64,000 bases of DNA from an uncultured Agathobaculum sp. (GTDB lineage: Bacteria; Bacillota; Clostridia; Oscillospirales; Butyricicoccaceae), in NCBI GenBank assembly GCA_934504345.1, contig CAKSVR010000004.1, positions 24,366-88,365 on the forward strand. The letters are read 5' to 3'. Each line of letters begins with the position of its first letter. The first letter of the stretch is position 1. The notes under the pieces are model-generated. The model did no database searches, was not told where the DNA came from, and worked only from the letters and a program-made list of their open reading frames with translations. Position numbers and translations under genes: made by a program. Shown here in pieces: positions 9,744 to 17,212 of this stretch.

Positions 9744-11564
9744 CTAAATTACGGTCTGTCCCTGTGTCCAGCGGATGGTGAGCGCCAGCAGGCCGAACGG
9801 CTCATTGGGCCGGTCGTTGCCGATGCGAACCGCAAACAGCGGGCTGCGGTGCTGCTTCCATCGGGTGCGGTAGCTGACCGCGCCGGGCACGCAGCGGAAC
9901 GAAAACCGCGAGAAATCCAGTGTTTTCAGCGAAAACAGATCCATATTGCGCGAAAGCGTGAGCTGCTTGCCGTTTTCGTTCTCATACTGGATGGTAGCGC
10001 CCGAGCGAGAGTACGGCATGAGAGTCGGCACGACATCGCGCACGGTCTTGAAGCGGCTCCAGTCCGCGAGGGGCAGGGTAGGCGTGCGCCAGTAGGCATC
10101 GATGGCGGCCTCATCATCGCAGTAGGCATGGGGTTCGTCCGTGCGGGCGAAGCGGCACAGCCGACCGTCCGCCGTGCCGAACCACAGTTGTCCATCCAGC
10201 ACGGTCAGGCACTGCGCGGGCACATTATCCCAGAAAAACCACGCCGGATCGCCGTTTTCCTCGTACAGTGCGCCGTCGGCCACATACATATGCCCGTTCA
10301 CCGCGAGATAGTATTTGCCCTCGAAAACCGCCGCGCAGGCATTGCTCAGGCCGTCCTCGCGCTCGAGCTTGGCGAGGATGGCATCCGAAACCGACCGCAT
10401 CGTGCGCTGTTCCGCGACCGCCGTGCCGAAAATACCCTGTACGCCGCGCGCCGAGAGGAACATCGGCATATCGTTCAGCGCCGCAAAGCAGCGGGAGGAC
10501 ACCGCGCCCGCGCCCTGAGCGCCCTGCTTGAGCGGATACAGCGCCGCACCATCATCCGCCATCATGTAGGTGCGGAGAAAGCTGGCTGCCTCCTGCGAAC
10601 CGTCGGATTTGAGCACGATCTGGCTCTCATACTGCTTGAGATAGCCCATAACAGCCGAGGCATCCGTGCCCATGCGGGCGTAGCCGGTGTCCGGGAAGTA
10701 GGTCGGATCGTACAGTCCGCTCTGCCAGTCGCAGTTGGGCTCGTCCGGGTTGCCGGAAAGGAACACGCGGGTATCGTTTTTGCCGCCGTACAGTCCGGCA
10801 AAGCGGCATTTGTTGATCTTGTCCGCATAGCCGCTGACGGTTTTGGAGAATGCGATGGATACATTCGCCAGCCCGTTGGCATTCGGTGGCGCAGCGGAGA
10901 GCGTCACAAGGCCGGTCGTGCGGTTGACTGCCGCCACCGTGACCGCCGTGCCGTCGACCTCGGCCGTTACCTCGGCATTGTCGAGCTCCTTGGCATCCAC
11001 CTGAAACTGGGTGGCCGACCCGTTGCCGACAAAGGTGTTGATGCGCTTGGGTGTCAAAAGATTTACCGCCTCGTAGCTCGTGCCGCCGCCGGTCGGCGCG
11101 GCGGAGATGGTTGTCGTCGGCACATAGGCACTGTCGCTTACGCAAACCGCTTCCCAGACGGTGTTATCGGCATTTTTGCGTACCGCGCGATAGGTCTTGC
11201 CGTCCAGCAGATACAGCGTGCCGTTCATCGTGAACGACTGCGAGAACGCCTCGTTCATGTCCGCGCACAGTTCGGTCTGTGTGCCGTCCGGTGCCCGAAA
11301 GAACAGCTTCGTGCCCGCGTGTACCGCGCAGCCAATGCCGTCCGGCATGGCGAACAGCCCGTAGACCGGCGCCTCAAACCACGCCTGCGTGTGCCAGCCC
11401 GTGCGCTTGACGAGGAAATCGTTCTGATCGCAGATCATGTTCTGAAGATCGGGCGAGCGGGAGAGCGAAACCTTGGTCGGATGGGTGCGGCAGTCCAGCC
11501 CGCCGAAGCGGCTGACGACCGTCTGCTGCTCGAGCTCGCAGTTCGGAAATTCGTAAGCCCGCAT
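9744..11564 (-). CDS. Predicted phage tail nozzle / beta-propeller-like protein
   Basis: This 606-residue protein lies directly after the connector, and the two overlap by one base (TGATG). It opens with SRFGGLDCRTHPTKVSLSR and has repeated beta-rich segments such as GTLYLLDGKTY, GKYYLAVNGHMYVADG and GQLWFGTADGRLCRF. These resemble blades of a propeller, as in nozzle or stabilisation proteins of short-tailed phages. The run ALNDMPMFLSARGVQGIFG is typical of such virion proteins. No enzyme motif is seen. Position after portal, capsid and connector supports a role at the tail vertex. The exact family is uncertain. Confidence 0.6.
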   Translation of the reverse strand: MRAYEFPNCELEQQTVVSRFGGLDCRTHPTKVSLSRSPDLQNMICDQNDFLVKRTGWHTQAWFEAPVYGLFAMPDGIGCAVHAGTKLFFRAPDGTQTELCADMNEAFSQSFTMNGTLYLLDGKTYRAVRKNADNTVWEAVCVSDSAYVPTTTISAAPTGGGTSYEAVNLLTPKRINTFVGNGSATQFQVDAKELDNAEVTAEVDGTAVTVAAVNRTTGLVTLSAAPPNANGLANVSIAFSKTVSGYADKINKCRFAGLYGGKNDTRVFLSGNPDEPNCDWQSGLYDPTYFPDTGYARMGTDASAVMGYLKQYESQIVLKSDGSQEAASFLRTYMMADDGAALYPLKQGAQGAGAVSSRCFAALNDMPMFLSARGVQGIFGTAVAEQRTMRSVSDAILAKLEREDGLSNACAAVFEGKYYLAVNGHMYVADGALYEENGDPAWFFWDNVPAQCLTVLDGQLWFGTADGRLCRFARTDEPHAYCDDEAAIDAYWRTPTLPLADWSRFKTVRDVVPTLMPYSRSGATIQYENENGKQLTLSRNMDLFSLKTLDFSRFSFRCVPGAVSYRTRWKQHRSPLFAVRIGNDRPNEPFGLLALTIRWTQGQTVI

Positions 11565-11932
11565 CAGATCATCTCCTGAATGCCGGTGAACTGCGCCGGG
11601 CAGTGCAGCAGCAGCCGGTCGGTGTATTCATTGGCCGCCCAGTTGAATTTCGCCTTGTCGTCATCTGCCACGAGCAGCGCCGCCAGCCCGTAGGGGAAGC
11701 ATTCGCGCACCAGCCACTCGGCGGCAGGCAGTTCGTCGCCCAAAGCGCTGATGCGCGGCGGCACCAGCAGCTCGTCCTCGTTGTTTGCGCGGCGTTCGGC
11801 GTTGATCTCGCGCAGGCTGTTCACCAGCAGCTGGTTGAGCGCACCGAGCGCGAACTGCTCGTAATACGCGCCGCTCTCCGGCGTTTCAGAGAGCAGATTA
11901 AGCGCCGCGCGGAAGCATTCGGTTCCAGTCAT
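11564..11932 (-). CDS. Predicted phage head-tail connector/adaptor
   Basis: This 122-residue, largely helical protein starts at an ATG preceded by GAAGGAGG; the frame's upstream extension into the repeat is not used. It sits between capsid and tail protein genes, the usual place of head-completion adaptors that dock on the portal. Visible features are ALNQLLVNSLREINAERR and AAEWLVRECFPYGLAALL helices. Length fits gp6/gp4-type adaptors. It ends in a TGATG overlap with the tail gene, so the two are probably translationally coupled. Assignment rests on order and size rather than a recognised motif. Confidence 0.55.
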   Translation of the reverse strand: MTGTECFRAALNLLSETPESGAYYEQFALGALNQLLVNSLREINAERRANNEDELLVPPRISALGDELPAAEWLVRECFPYGLAALLVADDDKAKFNWAANEYTDRLLLHCPAQFTGIQEMI

Positions 11933-11955
11933 AACAAAACCTCCTTCTTGGTTCT

Positions 11956-12031
11956 CAGAGTGAAGATTGGAGAGTTGAGAGTGAAGAGAAATGAGAATCT
12001 CCACTCTCCACTCCTCACTCTCCACTCTTTT
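11956..12031 (-). repeat. Dispersed repeat, GAGTGGA-arm type, copy 2 (inside phage module)
   Basis: On the plus strand GAGTGAAGATTGGAGAGTTG is followed by the complementary run CTCCACTCTCCACTC. It fills the gap between the capsid stop and the connector ribosome site. Its arms match copy 1 between gpmI and eno. Confidence 0.8.
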
Positions 12032-12033
12032 AT

Positions 12034-13065
12034 TTAGCCGTTGACCACGGCAGACGGATAGCTCGTGCCCTGCACCGCATAGGCGCGGATCTTGCAGCCG
12101 CTCTCGGCGGTCAGCACGGTGCCGGCGGTGTAATCCTTGGCGGAATCCGAATAGCGCGGGTCAGAGCCGTCGAGCGTGCAGCGGATCTTGCCGAGGCCGG
12201 AGATCTTGCCGCCCGCGATGACCGGTGCGGCGGAAACCGAATCCTCCGCGACCAGCGCATACACGCCGCCGCACTTTGCGCCGAGCACATACGCATCATA
12301 GTAGTGGCGGCCCTCGATGAGCGCACCGGACACGCCGACCGGGTCCTCATGCACCTTGGCATCCGCGATCTTGTACGGCATAAGCACCGCATCCTTATGC
12401 GCCACGAGGAAGAAAACATTCTCCGGCAGATAGCTCTTGGGCACGCGGACCACGTTCATGCCGAACACCTCGCCGCACACGCCCTTGGCGATGGACTGGC
12501 GCGCCAGAACATCCACGCCCGCGAACTCATCCGAGGTGCACACCAGCTTGTACATCTCGCTCGTCAGGTACAGATAGCGGTTGTCGTCCGGCACGAGTGC
12601 ATCGTCGAGCGCCTGCGAGGCATCCGCGATCTTGCTGATGATGTTCGCCTTGGTCGGCTTTGCGCTCTCTGCGATGGTGCCCGCCATGGTGACAAAGCGC
12701 TTGAACGCATACTTGTCCGCCGCCGGCGTGGACTTTTCGTTCAGCTGGAGGCGCAGCATATCGGCCGCGTTCTTGACAAGGTTCTGGTCGAGATTGTTGC
12801 CCTTGTCGATGGTCAGCGTGAACGCCTTGTCCTGTGTCATGGTGAGCTCCTGCACAACGTCCTGCATCTCGGTGACGTCGCCGTAGCGCTTGAGGCCGCC
12901 GTCGCGGTCGTAATCGACCTCCTCGACCGTGATGGGCGTGTACACCTTGAGGGTCTTCACGCCGGTCAGGTCGAACGTGTCGGCGGTCTTGCCCTTGATA
13001 AAGGATGCACGGGTGAATACCTCTGCGATCTGGTCGGAATACTTGCTTGCGAGATTGATAGCCAT
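12034..13065 (-). CDS. Predicted phage major capsid protein with C-terminal chitobiase-like domain
   Basis: This 343-residue protein starts at ATG 13065, preceded by CAGGAGGTAA; a six-codon upstream extension in frame is not needed. It follows the scaffold gene, as major capsid genes do. The main body (residues 1 to about 275) begins AINLASKYSDQIAEVFTRAS and looks like an HK97-fold capsid protein that lacks an obvious protease-cleaved delta domain. The last 65 residues contain CTLDGSDPRYSDS and GCKIRAYAVQG, the pattern of the chitobiase C-terminal domain, a small beta-sandwich that could decorate the particle surface. Repeats flank the gene on both sides. Confidence 0.72.
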   Translation of the reverse strand: MAINLASKYSDQIAEVFTRASFIKGKTADTFDLTGVKTLKVYTPITVEEVDYDRDGGLKRYGDVTEMQDVVQELTMTQDKAFTLTIDKGNNLDQNLVKNAADMLRLQLNEKSTPAADKYAFKRFVTMAGTIAESAKPTKANIISKIADASQALDDALVPDDNRYLYLTSEMYKLVCTSDEFAGVDVLARQSIAKGVCGEVFGMNVVRVPKSYLPENVFFLVAHKDAVLMPYKIADAKVHEDPVGVSGALIEGRHYYDAYVLGAKCGGVYALVAEDSVSAAPVIAGGKISGLGKIRCTLDGSDPRYSDSAKDYTAGTVLTAESGCKIRAYAVQGTSYPSAVVNG

Positions 13066-13103
13066 AAAATTTACCTCCTGCATAGTTGTTAGATAGGTTA
13101 TTT

Positions 13104-13190
13104 AAGAGTGGAGAGTGCAGAGTTGAGAGTGAAGAGAACGAAAGCGTGACGAAATCTACACTCTTCACTCTTCAATCTCCACTCTTTTTT
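13104..13190 (-). repeat. Dispersed repeat, GAGTGGA-arm type, copy 3 (inside phage module)
   Basis: The plus strand reads AAGAGTGGAGAGTGCAGAG at one end and CAATCTCCACTCTTTTTT at the other. It lies between the scaffold stop and the capsid ribosome site and could form a long hairpin in the operon transcript. Confidence 0.8.
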
Positions 13191-13680
13191 ACTTTCCCAA
13201 GAGTGCGAGCGTTACCGGGTCAACGCCGGTGGGCTCGCCGTCCGACTGCGCCGGACCGACCGCCGCGCGGCGGTTCTTCTGGTTCATCTCGAGCGCCGCG
13301 AGCTCGTCCTTGAGCTCGGCAATCTCCCACTTGCGGTACGCGGACACGAGCGAGCCCTCCTGCTGTGCCCATTCCCACACCTGAGGCGGGATGTCCTCCG
13401 GACGAACATCCGGGTATTCCTCGACGAATGCGGCGTAGATCTGGCCGTTCGGCATCGCGTTTGCCGCGCGGTTGCGGCGGATGTAGGCGTTGTGCTTGGA
13501 AAGGCCCTGCGCTGCGGCTTCGAGCAGCTCGTCCATCGTCAGCTCGACCACCTCGCCGTCCGCCTCGACCGGATAGGTCTGCTCGGCGGGCTGCGGCTGG
13601 TTTTCCGCCGCCTCGTTCGGCGCGAACGGATTGACCGCCATTTCCTGCTCGGGATTAGGATTCATTGCTGTTTTCTGCAT
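13189..13680 (-). CDS. Predicted phage scaffold protein
   Basis: This 163-residue acidic protein overlaps the end of the portal gene by 26 bases, and AAAGGAGG precedes its ATG. Its N-terminal region is Pro/Gln/Asn-rich and unstructured (NPFAPNEAAENQPQPAEQ). A helical middle follows (VELTMDELLEAAAQGL, EIAELKDELAALEM), then a short C-terminal tail. Scaffolds that drive procapsid assembly usually have this shape and lie between portal and capsid genes. No protease signature is present. The function is inferred from order and composition. Confidence 0.6.
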   Translation of the reverse strand: MQKTAMNPNPEQEMAVNPFAPNEAAENQPQPAEQTYPVEADGEVVELTMDELLEAAAQGLSKHNAYIRRNRAANAMPNGQIYAAFVEEYPDVRPEDIPPQVWEWAQQEGSLVSAYRKWEIAELKDELAALEMNQKNRRAAVGPAQSDGEPTGVDPVTLALLGK

Positions 13681-15214
13681 TACTGTTTGCCTCCTTTTGC
13701 TGCTGTCGCTGTACGCGGAGTGCGTGCAGCAGGTCGTGTTTGCCGCGCACCTGATAATCAGGTACGTTTTCCAGATATACGAGCGGGTCAGAGATAACGC
13801 CGCTCTCCAGCAGATGATCGTTCGTCATCGTCTGCATGGTTTCGGACCAGTAGCTGGCTGCGCCGACATCCACCTGCAAACGCAGGTCCTGTCCGGCAAG
13901 GGCGGAGAAGTCGAAGCTGCGCTTTTCGGGTTCGCCGCCGTCCTCACCCGGGAGCACCAGCGTGCGCACGCCGTAGTGCGCGCCCATCATATCGAGGAAA
14001 ATGCGCGCCCAGTCCTCGGTGAAGCGGTAGAACTCCATTTTCGTCAGCTCGAGCGGCGCGGCAGTGGCGTTCTGCACTGCGATGATAGCCGAGGTGTTGT
14101 CCGGTGTGACCGTGCCGAGCGCAGCTTCGCTTGCGCCCATGAGCTCTGCGGTGTCGGTCATCATCTGGCGCAGCAGCGCGAGCACCTGCGCGGAAATATC
14201 CGGTGCGCGGAACGCCGCCGCGATGGCCTCGTTCGGGTTGCCGCGCATGGCGATAGCCTTGCCGACATCGTTCGACCAGCCGTTCGGAAAACGGGTCGCA
14301 TCGTACACGATCTTGGGGAACGCCACCTGCTTGATGCACTGAACGTACATCGAATACAGCTTGTTGATGGCGATCTGGTTCGGGATGGCCTCGGTCAGCG
14401 GGCTTTCGCCGTGGCACGAGCCGCGCACACGGTTCCAGCACAGGTGCGTCACCGGATACAGCCGATAGGGAAGCACCTTTTCGCGCATCACGGTTGCATT
14501 TCGTGTGGTCTTGCAGAACGCGATGCCGTTTTGGGCGCGGCGCATATGCAGGAGCACAGTCACGCGCTCGCCGTCCGTCGAGGTGCGGTAGCGATGGTAT
14601 TCGCCGCTGTCGTCCGGCCGGATGGCCTCGATCTCGTCCTCGGAGAGTCCGTTCTCCCGCGCTTCGCGGCGGACCTCGTCCGCATCGCGCCGCATGGCGA
14701 TGATGATATACGGCTGGCGCTGTACCTCGTCGCAGGCGGCGTTGCCGAAGCAGATGTTCGTGGAATCAATCAGCTCCACCGCAATATCGCCCTTGACCGC
14801 CTGACCGGTTTCGAGCGCCGGGTCGAAGTGCATATAGAAGCACGCATCGCCGTCCACACAGGCGTTTTTCAGCAGCGGGCGGCCGAGCGCCTTGACACCC
14901 GAGCGTTCGATAGCGGATGCGAATGCGCGCTCCAGTACGCGGGCGGTTTCGCGGCCCTTGTCGTCCATATCGAACGGCTGGGCGCGCACCGCAACATCAT
15001 CGGACACCAGCATGGACACGAACAGGTTGACACAGCGCCGCAGCACGTTGAAGATGAGCGGGTCGAGCGACTGCACGCGCAGGCCCTCCCACTGCCTGCC
15101 GAGGTAGAACGCCTCGTTGCGCCGCACGCGGTCGTACAGTCCGATGGAGCGCTTGTAATCGCGGTCGCGCTCGTATTTCTTCCAGATAGCCGTCGGTGAC
15201 GGATCAAATTTCAT
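13655..15214 (-). CDS. Predicted phage portal protein
   Basis: This 519-residue protein would form the twelve-fold ring through which DNA enters the capsid. It begins MKFDPSPTAIWKKYERDRDYKR. Portal-like features include YLGRQWEGL, NVLRRCVNLFVSMLVSDDV, the central SPLTEAIPNQIAINKLYSMYVQ segment and a TPDNTSAIIAVQNATAAPLEL helix, all arranged as in short-tailed phage portals. A disordered Gln/Asn-rich tail ends the protein. The gene overlaps the small membrane protein upstream by 11 bases and the scaffold downstream by 26. Length is normal and there is no frame damage. Confidence 0.82.
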   Translation of the reverse strand: MKFDPSPTAIWKKYERDRDYKRSIGLYDRVRRNEAFYLGRQWEGLRVQSLDPLIFNVLRRCVNLFVSMLVSDDVAVRAQPFDMDDKGRETARVLERAFASAIERSGVKALGRPLLKNACVDGDACFYMHFDPALETGQAVKGDIAVELIDSTNICFGNAACDEVQRQPYIIIAMRRDADEVRREARENGLSEDEIEAIRPDDSGEYHRYRTSTDGERVTVLLHMRRAQNGIAFCKTTRNATVMREKVLPYRLYPVTHLCWNRVRGSCHGESPLTEAIPNQIAINKLYSMYVQCIKQVAFPKIVYDATRFPNGWSNDVGKAIAMRGNPNEAIAAAFRAPDISAQVLALLRQMMTDTAELMGASEAALGTVTPDNTSAIIAVQNATAAPLELTKMEFYRFTEDWARIFLDMMGAHYGVRTLVLPGEDGGEPEKRSFDFSALAGQDLRLQVDVGAASYWSETMQTMTNDHLLESGVISDPLVYLENVPDYQVRGKHDLLHALRVQRQQQKEANSNAENSNES

Positions 15215-15395
15215 CGTTGTCCTCCTCTCTGCCGTAGTTCATCAGCGCCGTAAGGTCGCGGCTGAGCGTGTCCTCGGGCGCATCCTCTTCGGTGTGCTCC
15301 TTGGGCATCCGCTGCGGCAGAACCACACCGCCGGAGATGACCGCGCCGGTCAGAACCAGCACCGCCGCGGCTAAAGCATACGTTAAGATTTCCAT
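15204..15395 (-). CDS. Small single-span membrane protein of the phage module
   Basis: This 63-residue protein starts at ATG 15395 after AAGGAGGG. Residues 4-27 form one hydrophobic segment (LTYALAAAVLVLTGAVISGG), followed by an acidic, hydrophilic tail (KEHTEEDAPEDTLSRDL). It lies between the large terminase and portal genes and overlaps portal by 11 bases, so translation is likely coupled. It might tether packaging or assembly to the membrane, or act in lysis as a small holin. No family is recognised and neither role is shown. Confidence 0.6.
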   Translation of the reverse strand: MEILTYALAAAVLVLTGAVISGGVVLPQRMPKEHTEEDAPEDTLSRDLTALMNYGREEDNDEI

Positions 15396-15416
15396 TGTAC
15401 CCTCCTTGTTTTGTTC

Positions 15417-15552
15417 AGAGTGGAGAGTGGAGATTGGAGAGTGGAGAGAATGTACGCGCACAGCGCGTATTCAATCATCGCCGCAGGCGATACCACATCT
15501 TCACTCTCAACTCCTCACTCTCCACTCTCTTTTTGGCTCTCCACTCTTTTTT
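15417..15552 (-). repeat. Dispersed repeat, GAGTGGA-arm type, copy 4 (inside phage module)
   Basis: This is the longest copy. Outer GAGTGGAGAGTGGAGATTGG and CTCCACTC arms enclose a middle with GCGCACAGCGCG and ATCATCGCCGCAGGCGATACC hairpins. The same middle pattern, ATCATCGCG then GCGATACC, occurs in the AATGGA-arm repeat at 20761, showing that the two repeat types are variants of one element. Confidence 0.82.
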
Positions 15553-15559
15553 GCGGTTC

Positions 15560-17065
15560 TCAGAACCGCAAAAACTCTCCTACCTCGCAGTCATACGCCG
15601 ACTGCGGCACAGCCTTCACCGGCTCATGCACGGTCGCCGCGTACCCGCGGAGTGCATCCGGCGCGTGGGTCAGCTCGTGCGGCGTGTTCGCCGTGTCGGA
15701 CGGATTGCGCTTGTCGTGCTGCAAAGCGGGCAGCGTGCGGATGAGATTGCGGCAGGTGTCGAACATCGTCAGCCGAGGCCGCAGTACACCGTCTGCATCC
15801 TTTTTCGGCAGGAGCAGCTCATGCAGTGCCAGCCACCCGGAAACGCGCTCGTTGCTGCTCTTTTCGAAGTCCAGCCCGCAGTCCGCGAACAGCTCGACCG
15901 CGCTGCGGCCGGTTTCCTGACGGCGGTTCCACAGGTCGGGCGGCGCGAGGCGGCAGTCGATGTGTTCTCCGGCGGCTTCGCAGTCGAGGATACGCGCGGC
16001 AGCTTCGGAGATAATCAAACCGGGCTGATATAACTCTCTGTATACTACGCTCTGTCCGTCCGGGCTCTGCGCGATCCACAATGCCGCCAGCATATCCAGA
16101 CCGTAATCGATCGTCAGATACCGCCGCCATTCCTTTGGGATGTCATACGGCTTGACAACGTGCATCTCGCGGGAAAATTCCGCGAAATACTGTCCGTCAT
16201 TCAGCTCCCACACGCCGTCGAGCAGCGCCTTGCGGTCGGCAGGGGAGAGCAGCCGCAGCCGTTTCTCATAGCCCGCATCAGCTTTGCGGAGAAATGGGTT
16301 GTCGCCCAGCTTTGCGGGCAGGAACAGCCGCGTGCCGCCGTCGAACTCGTGCATGGTGTCGGGCGGCATCGAGTCGATGAACCGCGCCTTTACCCACTGG
16401 TGTCCCACACCGCCCGGATTGGTCGTGGCCTTGATCTGCTTCGGGAACCCGTTCGTGCCGCGGATGCGCGACAGCAGATAGGTGAACTGGCTCTCGGTGA
16501 AGTGGGTCAGCTCGTCAAAGCGGATGACATCGTATTCCGCACTCTGGTACTTGGTGACATCGCTTTCCGCATCGCAGTAGCCGAACTCGAGCGCAGAGCC
16601 GTTCGTAAAATCCCAGCGGTGCTCGCTCACCTTATAGGTTGCAATGCACTGCGGATACAGCCGCAAAGCCGCCGGTACGAGTGAGCGCTCCAGCTCCGGC
16701 ATGGTCCGTCGCAGCATGAGCTGCCGCGAACCCGGACAGCAGACCGCGAACCGCAGGGCATCGAGCAGCTGGCCGTGGCTCTTGCCGCCGCCCGCCGCAC
16801 CGCCGAACAGTGTTTCGAGCGCCTCGGACTGCATGAACGCCGCCTGCCGCCGCGTTACGGGGAATTCGTATCGTCTACGATCCGAAACACGATCTCTACC
16901 GGCGGCGTTTCCTTTTGTTCGCCGCCTAGCATCACACCTTTGCCGACCGTCCGGTCGAGGATCTCCTTGATGGCGCTGAGTCGGCTGTTCGCGGGCGCTT
17001 CTGCATCGTCCGCGATGTCGTACAGCATCCGGATCAGCCGGTCCGGCCTTTCGTTTTCGCTGCAC
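15560..17065 (-). CDS. Phage terminase large subunit
   Basis: The DNA-packaging motor. Counting from the GTG at 17065 (501 residues), the ATPase has Walker A GGAAGGGKS at residues 88-96, Walker B VIRFDE, and KATTNPGGVGH. The RNase H-like nuclease domain shows YLTIDYGLD, ELFADCGLDFEKSS and HAPDALRGY. The start is unclear. Family-like sequence begins at about residue 66 (YEFPVTRRQAAF), but no ATG, GTG or TTG lies in frame between 17065 and the ATG at 16834, and residues 1-65 are Arg-rich and look like the shadow of the small-subunit frame. Either GTG 17065, the ATG, or a -1 frameshift from the small subunit is used. Confidence 0.9.
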   Translation of the reverse strand: MQRKRKAGPADPDAVRHRGRCRSAREQPTQRHQGDPRPDGRQRCDARRRTKGNAAGRDRVSDRRRYEFPVTRRQAAFMQSEALETLFGGAAGGGKSHGQLLDALRFAVCCPGSRQLMLRRTMPELERSLVPAALRLYPQCIATYKVSEHRWDFTNGSALEFGYCDAESDVTKYQSAEYDVIRFDELTHFTESQFTYLLSRIRGTNGFPKQIKATTNPGGVGHQWVKARFIDSMPPDTMHEFDGGTRLFLPAKLGDNPFLRKADAGYEKRLRLLSPADRKALLDGVWELNDGQYFAEFSREMHVVKPYDIPKEWRRYLTIDYGLDMLAALWIAQSPDGQSVVYRELYQPGLIISEAAARILDCEAAGEHIDCRLAPPDLWNRRQETGRSAVELFADCGLDFEKSSNERVSGWLALHELLLPKKDADGVLRPRLTMFDTCRNLIRTLPALQHDKRNPSDTANTPHELTHAPDALRGYAATVHEPVKAVPQSAYDCEVGEFLRF

Positions 17066-17067
17066 AT
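16855..17067 (-). CDS. Predicted phage small terminase subunit
   Basis: This 70-residue acidic protein is the first gene of the phage operon. AAAGGAGG precedes its ATG. It contains RLIRMLYDIADDAEAPANSRLSA, a helical segment, then KEILDRTVGKG. Small terminases recognise the packaging site and regulate the large subunit. This one is at the short end of the range, so it may be a reduced DNA-recognition subunit. It overlaps the large terminase frame, and its stop codon lies just before the first clearly conserved large-subunit residues. Confidence 0.6.
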   Translation of the reverse strand: MCSENERPDRLIRMLYDIADDAEAPANSRLSAIKEILDRTVGKGVMLGGEQKETPPVEIVFRIVDDTNSP

Positions 17068-17093
17068 TGTGTCACCTCCTTTCGATGAGCCTA

Positions 17094-17122
17094 AGAATAG
17101 GAGCAGATCGCCGATTTGTCAA
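17094..17122 (-). promoter_or_regulatory. Promoter of the phage virion operon
   Basis: On the minus strand a perfect TTGACA (17117-17122) and TATTCT (17094-17099) are separated by 17 bases. The start site would lie about 20 bases ahead of the small-terminase ribosome site. No other strong promoter was found among the module's gaps, so this probably drives the whole operon. Confidence 0.8.
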
Positions 17123-17135
17123 GAACAAATGTTCG
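17122..17135. promoter_or_regulatory. SOS (LexA) box at the phage promoter
   Basis: AGAACAAATGTTCG matches the Gram-positive LexA/DinR consensus CGAAC-RNRY-GTTCG at 13 of 14 positions; only the first base differs. It abuts the -35 element of the phage promoter, so bound LexA should block RNA polymerase and DNA damage should release it. A box of equal quality lies at dinB in this window. Confidence 0.72.
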
Positions 17136-17212
17136 ATTTTTTCTTTCTTGCAATTTATTGACTACTGCGGTATGCTGAATAGGATAGGAAAATTTATTCA
17201 GGGGGAAAGAAG

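Noticed and set aside
9651..11579. 642-codon plus-strand frame across the phage tail gene
   Set aside because: No start signal or recognisable motif; the minus-strand frame overlaps its neighbour by TGATG and has proper ribosome-site context upstream.
8440..17212. Ordinary complete prophage
   Set aside because: No integrase, repressor, replication, lysis or tail-fibre gene is seen between eno and the HAD gene, and no tRNA or direct repeat marks an attachment site.
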